Assembly (NCBI GenBank): GCA_024762895.1
Contig: JANTGN010000166.1
Span: forward strand, 1-5,903
From: Thiotrichales bacterium
Lineage (GTDB): Bacteria > Pseudomonadota > Gammaproteobacteria > J044
Reading direction: 5' to 3'
DNA length: 5,903 nucleotides
Shown here: positions 1 to 5,275 of the stretch, in pieces
Numbering within the stretch: position 1 is the stretch's first letter
Layout: every line of letters begins with the position of its first letter
Notes under the pieces: model-generated
What the model saw: only the letters and a program-made list of their open reading frames with translations
Told to the model about the DNA's origin: nothing
Databases searched by the model: none
Made by a program: the position numbers and the translations under genes

Positions 1-1
1 T

Positions 2-952
2 CTAAAGGATCTCGGCAGCCTGCAGGTCGGCATGATAGGAGGAGCGCACCAGGGGGCCACTGGCCACTTGCGTAAAGCCCAACGCCCTGGCCTGTTCCGC
101 CAGCTGATCGAATTCTTCCGGTGTCACAAAACGTTTTACCGGGTGATGATGCTTACTGGGTTGCAGGTACTGTCCCAGGGTCAGCATGTCGCAATCATGG
201 GCACGCAGATCCTTCATTACCTCCAGCACCTCATCCAGCTCTTCGCCCAGGCCCAGCATCAGACCTGACTTGGTTGGGACTGTCGGATGCTCCTGCTTGA
301 AACGTTTCAACAACTCCAGTGACCAGGCATAATCCGCGCCGGGTCGGGCCTGCTGATATAAACGCGGAACAGTCTCCAGGTTATGGTTGAAGACATCGGG
401 GGGAGCCTGGCGAAAGATCTCCAGCGCCAGGTCCATACGACCGCGAAAATCTGGTACCAGGACCTCGATCTTCAGTTCTGGGCTCTGTTCACGCGACTGT
501 TGAATACAGGCAACGAAATGGGCCGCCCCACCATCACGCAGGTCGTCGCGATCGACCGAGGTAATGACCACATACTTAAGCCTCATTTCGGCAATGGTGC
601 GAGCGAGATTCTCTGGTTCCTGTTCATCCAGGGGCCTGGGACGCCCATGGGCCACATCACAGAAGGGACAACGACGGGTGCAGATATCGCCCATGATCAT
701 GAAGGTCGCGGTGCCATGACCAAAACACTCCCCCAGATTGGGACAGGTTGCCTCTTCACAGACCGTGTGCAGGTTCCGTTCCCTGAGCACTTTTTTAAGT
801 CGGCTGACCTCAGGCCCGGCCGGGACCTTGGCGCGTATCCATGCAGGTTTACGCTCGGGCCGTTCTGTAGGCTCGATTTTCACCGGAATACGTGAGACCT
901 TCTCCTCACCACGTTGTTTAACGCCCATCTCGACGCGTTTATTGTTCGACAT
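2..952 (-). CDS. lipA: Lipoyl synthase (radical SAM)
   Basis: Lipoyl synthase inserts two sulfur atoms at C6 and C8 of protein-bound octanoyl groups, the last step of de novo lipoate synthesis in the cytoplasm. Counting from the start used here (316 aa), C65, C70 and C76 (CEEATCPNLGEC) bind the auxiliary [4Fe-4S] cluster that is sacrificed as sulfur donor. C91, C95 and C98 (CTRRCPFC) bind the radical SAM cluster. The C-terminal RSSY (303-306) supplies the serine ligand of the auxiliary cluster. Other hallmarks are VVITSVDRDDLRDGG, PDVFNHNLE and TLGQYLQPS. The length is normal for the family. Two ATGs lie in tandem at 955 and 952. I chose 952 because MSNNKR lines up with the E. coli N-terminus and AAGG then sits 4 nt upstream, whereas it is 1 nt from the 955 ATG. 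The lipB stop overlaps the start as TGATG, which suggests translational coupling. The TAG stop is at 4-2, so the gene is complete. Confidence 0.97.
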   Translation of the reverse strand: MSNNKRVEMGVKQRGEEKVSRIPVKIEPTERPERKPAWIRAKVPAGPEVSRLKKVLRERNLHTVCEEATCPNLGECFGHGTATFMIMGDICTRRCPFCDVAHGRPRPLDEQEPENLARTIAEMRLKYVVITSVDRDDLRDGGAAHFVACIQQSREQSPELKIEVLVPDFRGRMDLALEIFRQAPPDVFNHNLETVPRLYQQARPGADYAWSLELLKRFKQEHPTVPTKSGLMLGLGEELDEVLEVMKDLRAHDCDMLTLGQYLQPSKHHHPVKRFVTPEEFDQLAEQARALGFTQVASGPLVRSSYHADLQAAEIL

Positions 953-1629
953 CATGCCTTACCTGGAATGGCTGGAATTTCGCTGACCGTTGGCAGGTCA
1001 CCCTGATTCGCGGGCATAGTGTACTCCAGTTGACGGGCCAAATGACTGCACAGGCGCCAGGCGATTGTATTGAATTCATCCGTAATTCCCAGATTCGCCA
1101 GCTGCTCGACCTCCAGCCCCCGATAACCACAGGGATTGATACGATCAAAGGGCGTCAGGTCCATATCCCAGTTCAGACTGAGTCCATGGTAGCTACTGCC
1201 TCGACGTACGCGTAGCCCCAGGGCGGCAATCTTCCTGTTATCGATATAGACCCCCGGGGCATCGCTACGCGTGCTGGCATCGACACCATACTCCTTTAAC
1301 AATGCCAGGACGGCCTGCTCCAGGGCCGTGACCAGGGCCCGCACCCCTATCGAACGCCGTCGAACATCAATCAGGGTATATATGACAATCTGGCCGGGAC
1401 CGTGGTAGGTCACCTGCCCCCCCCGATCCACCTGCACGATGGGAATATCACCGGGGTTGAGCAAATGCTCAGGCTTTCCATTCAGGCCCTGAGTAAAAAC
1501 GGGCTCATGCTCCAGCACCCAGAACTCATCGACGGTGTGTTCATCGCGGTCTTCGGTGAAGGCCTTCATGGCCTCAAAGACGGGTTCATAGGGTTGCCGG
1601 CCCAGGTTACGGATAATGACGGGCTTCAT
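952..1629 (-). CDS. lipB: Octanoyl-[ACP]:protein N-octanoyltransferase
   Basis: LipB moves octanoate from acyl carrier protein to the lipoyl domains of 2-oxoacid dehydrogenases and GcvH, giving the substrate of LipA. From the ATG start the protein has 225 aa. The signature RGGQVTYHGPGQ is at about 69-80. The catalytic pair is Lys133 (in DNRKIAALGLRV) and Cys167 (in RINPCGYRG), matching Lys135 and Cys169 of E. coli. VEHYPVFTQG-like and RSDAPGVYI segments are also present. The frame also opens at a GTG at 1650, adding seven residues. I prefer the ATG at 1629 because MKPVIIRNLG fits the E. coli N-terminus within two residues, and the GTG has only GGG directly abutting it and lies in a small potential hairpin. 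The ribosome site of the ATG is weak too, so the start is less certain than the function. The gene lies just downstream of the DUF493 gene and ends in TGATG, overlapping lipA. Confidence 0.96.
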   Translation of the reverse strand: MKPVIIRNLGRQPYEPVFEAMKAFTEDRDEHTVDEFWVLEHEPVFTQGLNGKPEHLLNPGDIPIVQVDRGGQVTYHGPGQIVIYTLIDVRRRSIGVRALVTALEQAVLALLKEYGVDASTRSDAPGVYIDNRKIAALGLRVRRGSSYHGLSLNWDMDLTPFDRINPCGYRGLEVEQLANLGITDEFNTIAWRLCSHLARQLEYTMPANQGDLPTVSEIPAIPGKA

Positions 1630-1666
1630 AGAACCGCAGTAACGGGACACCCCTGGGTGAGGGGCT

Positions 1667-1936
1667 TTACAGTGCCCACTTCACCAGGTCGCAGGAGGTG
1701 ATTTCAAGATACAGATTGTCGAGCTGCGCGCGACTTTCTGCCGTGATGGTAGCGGTGATGGATACATATTTGCCCGTCCTGCTTTCAACCTGTTTGAAGG
1801 CGGTATCCGGTGTTTCGGGTGCATGATTGCGGACGATCTCGCGGATTCGGATATGAAATTCCTCGGAGGCCACACCCATGATCTTGATGGGAAAGGCGCA
1901 GGGGAATTCGATCAGTTCTGAATTTTCTTCGGTCAT
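1667..1936 (-). CDS. ybeD: DUF493 family protein (YbeD-like)
   Basis: This is a small cytoplasmic protein of 89 aa, the usual size of the DUF493/YbeD family (E. coli YbeD has 87 aa). Visible family features are the N-terminal LIEFPCAFPIKIMG (8-21, compared with LLEFPTPFTYKVMG in E. coli), the NHAPE stretch at 38-42, a YVSITATITAESRAQLDNLY segment at 57-76 and the C-terminal DLVKWAL. The family has an ACT-like alpha/beta fold, which suggests a regulatory or ligand-binding role, but its biochemical function is not established. It is placed before lipB and lipA as in E. coli and Pseudomonas, so a link with lipoate metabolism is often suspected; that is inference. The ATG at 1936 has no Shine-Dalgarno sequence: the bases before it read CCCTTT. 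It is separated from dat by 72 nt. The TAA stop at 1669-1667 is 37 nt from the preferred lipB start. Confidence 0.9.
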   Translation of the reverse strand: MTEENSELIEFPCAFPIKIMGVASEEFHIRIREIVRNHAPETPDTAFKQVESRTGKYVSITATITAESRAQLDNLYLEITSCDLVKWAL

Positions 1937-1954
1937 AAAGGGTATATGGGGTTG

Positions 1955-1983
1955 TCTGTACGTAAATAAAGACGAGCTGTCAC
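1955..1983 (-). promoter_or_regulatory. Weak candidate promoter of the ybeD-lipB-lipA group
   Basis: The 72-nt gap between dat and the DUF493 gene holds GTGACA (1983-1978, five of six matches to TTGACA), then 17 nt, then TACAGA (1960-1955, three of six to TATAAT). Transcription would start about 12 nt before the ATG at 1936, giving a very short leader, which would fit the lack of a Shine-Dalgarno there. The -10 match is poor and read-through from dat may be the real source of transcript. Confidence 0.2.
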
Positions 1984-2008
1984 TATGACTGCCCGAGTCT
2001 TTCGTAAA

Positions 2009-2872
2009 CTACTGACAGGAATCAAGCCCGGTGCGAAGTTTTTCCTTACACTGTGCATAGAGGGTACGTATGGTCTCCCAGACGGGGCCGGGGCAGCCTT
2101 CACCCACTGGCTTACCATCCAGGCTGGTCACCGGCAGGATTTCCTTGGTGGAGGAAGTCACCCAAATCTCGTCAGCAGAGCGCAGAGAAAACTCCCTGAT
2201 CGGGGCCTCACGCACGGGCAGCCCATGTTGTCGCGCTAGCTCAAGCACCAGGTCCCGAGTCACCCCGCCGAGTAGCAACTCATCCTTGGCCGGAGTGACG
2301 ATCTCCCCGGCCTTGATCACAAAGACATTACTCGCAGCGCCTTCGGTGACCACGCCATCACGTAATAAAATCGTCTCCATGGCCCCGGCCTCTACCGCTT
2401 CCTGGCGCAGCAACACATTACCCAGCAGGGCAATGGATTTGATATCACAACGCTCCCAGCGTATATCCTCACGAACGACGGCCTTGATACCAGTCCTGAG
2501 AATCTCGTCGGGTACCGGCTTGATCGGATTGATCATGGCAAATACGGTGGGTTTTACGAATTCCGGAAAGGCATGATCACGCACCGCAACCCCACGGGTC
2601 ACCTGTAGATAAATTCCCGCATCAGAATCGGGACAGGTATCGATCAGCCCCTGAAAAATGGTCTTCCATTCCTCATCACTATGAGGAGACGGTATACGCG
2701 TCTCCTTCAGGCTACGGCCCAGGCGTTCCAGATGTTGCTGCAGGCGAAAGGGATGCCCGGCATAAACAGGTATTACCTCATACACACCGTCGCCGAACAG
2801 AAAACCACGATCCAGTACCGGAACGCAGGCCTCCCCCAGAGGCATATACTCGCCATTCAGATAGACCTGCAC
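2009..2872 (-). CDS. dat: D-alanine aminotransferase, PLP fold type IV
   Basis: This enzyme transfers the amino group between D-alanine and 2-oxoglutarate, giving pyruvate and D-glutamate (EC 2.6.1.21). The protein (287 aa) aligns almost without gaps to the Bacillus D-amino acid aminotransferase as I recall it. RGFLFGDGVYEV is at 22-33. Tyr31, Arg98 and His100, the residues that hold the substrate carboxylate in the Bacillus enzyme, are at the same numbers. The PLP lysine is Lys145 in CDIKSIALLG, and Glu177 in TEGAASNVF contacts the pyridine nitrogen. Conservation of Arg98 and His100 favours D-specific over branched-chain (IlvE) or aminodeoxychorismate lyase (PabC) relatives. The start is a GTG only 3 nt after the dacA stop with no clear Shine-Dalgarno, so translation is probably coupled to dacA. 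The protein has no signal peptide and acts in the cytoplasm. With dacA it makes a plausible D-alanine recycling or D-glutamate supply pair. Confidence 0.92.
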   Translation of the reverse strand: MQVYLNGEYMPLGEACVPVLDRGFLFGDGVYEVIPVYAGHPFRLQQHLERLGRSLKETRIPSPHSDEEWKTIFQGLIDTCPDSDAGIYLQVTRGVAVRDHAFPEFVKPTVFAMINPIKPVPDEILRTGIKAVVREDIRWERCDIKSIALLGNVLLRQEAVEAGAMETILLRDGVVTEGAASNVFVIKAGEIVTPAKDELLLGGVTRDLVLELARQHGLPVREAPIREFSLRSADEIWVTSSTKEILPVTSLDGKPVGEGCPGPVWETIRTLYAQCKEKLRTGLDSCQ

Positions 2873-2875
2873 CGA

Positions 2876-4021
2876 TCAGTCCAGCATCTTCAATACAGAA
2901 TCACGCGCCCTGGTCCAGAGCCCCCCTTCAGGGATCGCCTCCAGAGTCACCAGGGGCTTTTTAATCTTGAGTTCATCATTCAGGTAAACCAGGACCTCAC
3001 CCAGTACCACGCCTTTTTCCAGAGGTGCTTCCAACTGAGTCTCTACCTCCATCTCGGCCTTGAGCTGGTCATACTGGCCCCGTGGCACGGTAATATAGAT
3101 ATCCTCTTTGGGACCCAGGCCGACCTCTTCCTTCTCGCCATACCATGCACGGGCATCAATCAGCTTTTGACCCGCCGCATAGAGTTTGTGGGTCTCAAAG
3201 AAACGGAAACCATAATTCAACAAGGCCTGGCTCTGCTGGGTACGAGCCTTGTCGCTCTTGGTACCCAGAACAACCGAGATCAGACGCATCTCATTTCGTT
3301 CCGCCGAAGCCACCAGACAATAACCGGCAGACTCGGTATGTCCGGTCTTGATACCGTCGACCGTTTCATCCCGCCATAACAACTTGTTCCGGTTGTACTG
3401 GGAGATATCATTAAAGGTAAATTCTTTTTCGGAATAACGCTTGTAGTGCTCGGGGAAGTCACGAATCAGTGCACGTCCGAGTATGGCGATATCTCGCGCG
3501 GTACTGGTATGTCCTTCCGCCGGCCAGCCAGTGACATTCTTATAGTTAGTCTGACGCATACCCAGGGACTGGGCCGTGGCATTCATCATATCCACGAAGG
3601 CCGACTCGGTACCGGCCACATGCTCGGCCAGGGCAACGGTTGCATCGTTACCCGACTGGATGATCATGCCCTTGAGCAAATCGGCTACAGAGACCTTTTT
3701 ACCGGCCTCGACAAACATGCGTGAACCCTGCATGCGCCAGGCCTTTTCAGAGATAGTCACCTCATCATCGATACCGATGTGCCCCGCTTCCAGCTCGCTA
3801 TAAAGGATGTAGGCCGTCATCATCTTGGTGATACTGGCAGGCTCCACGGGATTATCTGGTTCTCTTTCAGCCAGGACCTCACCACTGTCAAAATCCATCA
3901 GGATATAACTCTTGGCATCAAGGGCCGGAGGGGCAGGCACCGGCAGTGGAGCTGCCTGTGCAGTCGCGTTAAGGAGAAAAGCGAGGAGAATAATAAACCA
4001 GGGCAACACTCGAACAGACAT
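2876..4021 (-). CDS. dacA: Serine-type D-Ala-D-Ala carboxypeptidase (PBP5/6 family)
   Basis: This periplasmic penicillin-binding protein of low molecular mass removes the terminal D-alanine from peptidoglycan pentapeptides and so controls cross-linking. In the 381-aa precursor a hydrophobic signal peptide covers about 5-23 with likely cleavage after AQA. The three active-site motifs are S63-I-T-K66 (nucleophile and general base), S123-G-N125 and K225-T-G227. The C-terminal beta domain (PBP5_C type, about 280-365) is present, and the protein ends in GGLWTRARDSVLKMLD, an amphipathic helix typical of the membrane anchor of PBP5/6. The length is normal (E. coli DacA has 403 aa). The ATG at 4021 has a good Shine-Dalgarno GAGG at 4031-4028. 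It leads the dacA-dat pair, 61 nt downstream of fxsA. Paralogues dacA, dacC and dacD cannot be told apart from sequence alone; I use dacA because of its position before ybeD, lipB and lipA. Confidence 0.95.
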   Translation of the reverse strand: MSVRVLPWFIILLAFLLNATAQAAPLPVPAPPALDAKSYILMDFDSGEVLAEREPDNPVEPASITKMMTAYILYSELEAGHIGIDDEVTISEKAWRMQGSRMFVEAGKKVSVADLLKGMIIQSGNDATVALAEHVAGTESAFVDMMNATAQSLGMRQTNYKNVTGWPAEGHTSTARDIAILGRALIRDFPEHYKRYSEKEFTFNDISQYNRNKLLWRDETVDGIKTGHTESAGYCLVASAERNEMRLISVVLGTKSDKARTQQSQALLNYGFRFFETHKLYAAGQKLIDARAWYGEKEEVGLGPKEDIYITVPRGQYDQLKAEMEVETQLEAPLEKGVVLGEVLVYLNDELKIKKPLVTLEAIPEGGLWTRARDSVLKMLD

Positions 4022-4027
4022 AATGAT

Positions 4028-4031
4028 CCTC
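4028..4031 (-). promoter_or_regulatory. Shine-Dalgarno of dacA
   Basis: GAGG is followed by ATCATT and the ATG at 4021, a spacing of 6 nt. It supports this start for the signal peptide of dacA. Confidence 0.7.
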
Positions 4032-4061
4032 AGCCAGGGTGAGAGTTTTTAGAAGCAGCGG

Positions 4062-4090
4062 ATTTTACCCTCTTCCTGGGCGCTAATCAT
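4062..4090 (-). promoter_or_regulatory. Candidate sigma-70 promoter of dacA
   Basis: On the minus strand TAAAAT (4067-4062, five of six matches to TATAAT) lies 17 nt after ATGATT (4090-4085, only three of six to TTGACA). The -35 box falls in the last codons of fxsA. The 61-nt gap between fxsA and dacA leaves room for a separate promoter, but the -35 match is poor, so co-transcription with fxsA remains possible. Confidence 0.25.
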
Positions 4091-4526
4091 CCATGCGACG
4101 ATATTCAGCCTCAATAACGTGCTGCGCATCATATTCGCTGTAGCCACGACCCGTTGCATAATGTTGCCAGTGGGCACTTCGTGTCCATGACTGCACCATC
4201 TTTTGACGAACCGGTGGAATTAAGGCAAGGAGGCCCAGGGCATCGGTAATAAATCCGGGCAATATGAGCAAGATACCGCCAAACATATAGACGGTCGAAT
4301 CCGCAAAGGCCCGAATCTGCGCCAACTGGGGTTCTTCTCCCGCTTTCGGCTGGGCCCTTTCTCTAACCATGGCCTTACGCGCACCGTTACGCATCATGCT
4401 CATGCCTATCACGGCGCTCAGGACGACCCAGGCAACCGTAGTCAGGGCACCAATCTGTGCACCCACTGCCACCAGGGCGAATATCTCAAGGAGAAAACCA
4501 GTCAGAATAATAAAACCCAGGGGCAC
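4083..4526 (-). CDS. fxsA: FxsA family inner membrane protein
   Basis: FxsA is a small cytoplasmic-membrane protein. In E. coli its overproduction relieves exclusion of phage T7 by the F plasmid; its normal role is unknown. The protein (147 aa) has hydrophobic segments at about 4-22, 27-45 and 79-105. The last contains the family signature ILLILPGFITDALGLLALIPP. IGMSMMRNG (40-48) matches IGMSLVRNQ of E. coli, and the C-terminal IEAEYRR (138-144) matches the conserved IEGEYR-like tail. The start is a GTG at 4526, supported by a strong Shine-Dalgarno (AAGGTGA, 4537-4531). In E. coli and Pseudomonas the gene lies near groESL; here it lies beside dacA instead, yet still seems to carry a heat-shock-type promoter. 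The TAG stop is at 4085-4083. Confidence 0.92.
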   Translation of the reverse strand: MPLGFIILTGFLLEIFALVAVGAQIGALTTVAWVVLSAVIGMSMMRNGARKAMVRERAQPKAGEEPQLAQIRAFADSTVYMFGGILLILPGFITDALGLLALIPPVRQKMVQSWTRSAHWQHYATGRGYSEYDAQHVIEAEYRRMDD

Positions 4527-4530
4527 AGAA

Positions 4531-4537
4531 TCACCTT
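4531..4537 (-). promoter_or_regulatory. Strong Shine-Dalgarno of fxsA
   Basis: AAGGTGA, extending to AGGTGAT, matches seven bases of the complement of the 16S rRNA 3' end and lies 4 nt before the GTG at 4526. It decides the use of this GTG as start. Confidence 0.8.
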
Positions 4538-4542
4538 ATTTT

Positions 4543-4554
4543 TTTGGTACCAAA
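4543..4554. repeat. Perfect 12-bp palindrome
   Basis: TTTGGTACCAAA is a perfect 12-bp inverted repeat without spacer. It sits just before the fxsA ribosome site and at the predicted transcription start of the sigma-32-like promoter, a position where a dimeric repressor could act. In RNA it could form only a short stem without a usable loop, so a DNA operator is the likelier reading if it has any role. It could also be chance in AT-rich intergenic DNA. Confidence 0.4.
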
Positions 4555-4560
4555 GTCTTA

Positions 4561-4591
4561 GTTTTGGGGTAAACCCCTGTAATTGCAAGGG
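4561..4591 (-). promoter_or_regulatory. Candidate sigma-32 (heat-shock) promoter of fxsA
   Basis: Read on the minus strand, CCCTTGCAA (4591-4583) is followed by 13 nt and then CCCCAAAAC (4569-4561). The sigma-32 consensus is roughly CTTGAAA, 11-16 nt, CCCCATNT. The E. coli groE promoter has CCCTTGAA, a GGGG-rich spacer and CCCCATTT, which is very similar. The start of transcription would fall near 4553, leaving a leader of about 27 nt that contains the strong ribosome site. No comparably good sigma-70 promoter is evident before fxsA. The mismatches are CTTGCAA for CTTGAAA and CCCCAA for CCCCAT. Confidence 0.6.
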
Positions 4592-4640
4592 CCCGTGACT
4601 AATAATCTGAACACTGAGAAATGTATCCCCCCGCTAACCC

Positions 4641-4669
4641 TTGGCAGCCCAGGCAACCTTGTCTATCAT
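4641..4669 (+). promoter_or_regulatory. Sigma-70 promoter of the thioredoxin-tolC pair
   Basis: TTGGCA (4641-4646, five of six to TTGACA) is followed by exactly 17 nt and TATCAT (4664-4669, five of six to TATAAT). Transcription would start near 4676, giving a leader of about 50 nt before the ATG at 4728. This is the best sigma-70 match I found in the window. It shows that the open frame upstream of 4728, which runs back to a TTG at 4641, is promoter DNA and not coding. Confidence 0.65.
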
Positions 4670-4713
4670 GCGGCAAATAATCATTAAAAATAAAAACTGC
4701 CAAAGGCCACCCC

Positions 4714-4719
4714 AGAGGA
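4714..4719 (+). promoter_or_regulatory. Shine-Dalgarno of the thioredoxin-like gene
   Basis: AGAGGA lies 8 nt before the ATG at 4728. It supports that start, from which a clean signal peptide begins, over the in-frame TTG at 4641. Confidence 0.7.
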
Positions 4720-4727
4720 CCGTGTAT

Positions 4728-5273
4728 ATGTGGCTAACTAGATTGAAGACCGTATTGCTGATCGCCCTGCTGTCACCTGCTCTCGCCTGGTCTGGCCAGA
4801 CGCGTGATCCACAGGAATATTTTTTCCAGGAGACCTTCGGTGACTTCCAGGAAGAGCTGGAAACCGCCAAGGCCGAGGGAAAAGACGGATTGCTCCTGTT
4901 CTTCGAAATGGATGAATGCCCCTTCTGCCATCGCATGAAGACGACCGTCCTTAATCAGACCGAGGTCCAGGACTACTTTCGCAGTCATTTCCGTATCTTC
5001 AGTGTCGATATTGAAGGGGATGTACCCGTCGTTGATTTCGATGGTACAGAAATGAAGGCCAAGGATTTTTCCTTCAAGAAACACCGCGTACGCGCGACGC
5101 CGGTCATCGCCTTCTTTGATCTAAAAGGAAAGCGCGTCTTTCGTTACACTGGTGCTACCTCAGGGCCTGAGGAATTCCTGTGGATGGGTGAATTCGTGGC
5201 CAACAAGCAGTATGAAAACACATCATTTAGCCGCTACAAGCGTGAAAAACGTGATCAGGCCCGTCAACAGTAA
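4728..5273 (+). CDS. Periplasmic thioredoxin-fold protein, SoxW-like (CPFC)
   Basis: This is a secreted thioredoxin-like protein of 181 aa, probably a thiol-disulfide oxidoreductase of the periplasm. A signal peptide covers residues 1-20: positive start MWLTRLK, hydrophobic TVLLIALLSPALA, AxA-type cleavage after A20. The thioredoxin fold follows: strand DGLLLFFE (53-60), the redox motif C64-P-F-C67 in MDECPFCHRM, strand FRIFSVDI (88-95), and the cis-proline Pro125 in RATPVIAFFD. GKRVFRYTGATS precedes the last helix. The tail (169-181) is rich in Lys, Arg and Gln. The family is the Thioredoxin_2/Thioredoxin_7 group, to which SoxW and DUF255-like proteins are related. The CPFC dipeptide is more glutaredoxin-like than the CGPC of thioredoxin or the CPHC of DsbA. 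I see no Sox gene nearby, so a role in sulfur oxidation is only a possibility. The gene is read from the promoter at 4641-4669 and ends 2 nt before the tolC-like gene. Confidence 0.85.
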   Translation: MWLTRLKTVLLIALLSPALAWSGQTRDPQEYFFQETFGDFQEELETAKAEGKDGLLLFFEMDECPFCHRMKTTVLNQTEVQDYFRSHFRIFSVDIEGDVPVVDFDGTEMKAKDFSFKKHRVRATPVIAFFDLKGKRVFRYTGATSGPEEFLWMGEFVANKQYENTSFSRYKREKRDQARQQ

Positions 5274-5275
5274 GT

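Noticed and set aside
383..895. 170-aa open frame on the plus strand opposite lipA
   Set aside because: It lies wholly antisense to a certain lipA, its translation shows no recognisable family, and it has no ribosome site or promoter.
1650..1664. Small hairpin CCCCT/AGGGG with a 5-nt loop between the DUF493 gene and lipB
   Set aside because: It has only 5 bp and no T-run follows, so it is not a convincing terminator. It overlaps the alternative lipB GTG, which slightly favours the ATG at 1629.
2070..2576. 168-aa open frame on the plus strand opposite dat
   Set aside because: The Ser/Thr/Arg-rich translation is typical of an antisense shadow, while dat on the other strand has all its catalytic residues.
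2681..3379. 232-aa open frame on the plus strand crossing the dat-dacA junction
   Set aside because: It is antisense to two well-supported genes and resembles nothing known to me.
4034..4080. Imperfect inverted repeat (CCAGG...CCTGG with inner AGAG/CTCT) in the fxsA-dacA gap, considered as a terminator
   Set aside because: The arms are interrupted by an internal loop, the loop is long, and no T-run follows on the minus strand.
4566..4577. GGGGTAAACCCC inverted repeat considered as a terminator or operator
   Set aside because: The stem is only 4-5 bp with a tiny loop, and its bases are better explained as the spacer and -10 box of the sigma-32-like promoter.
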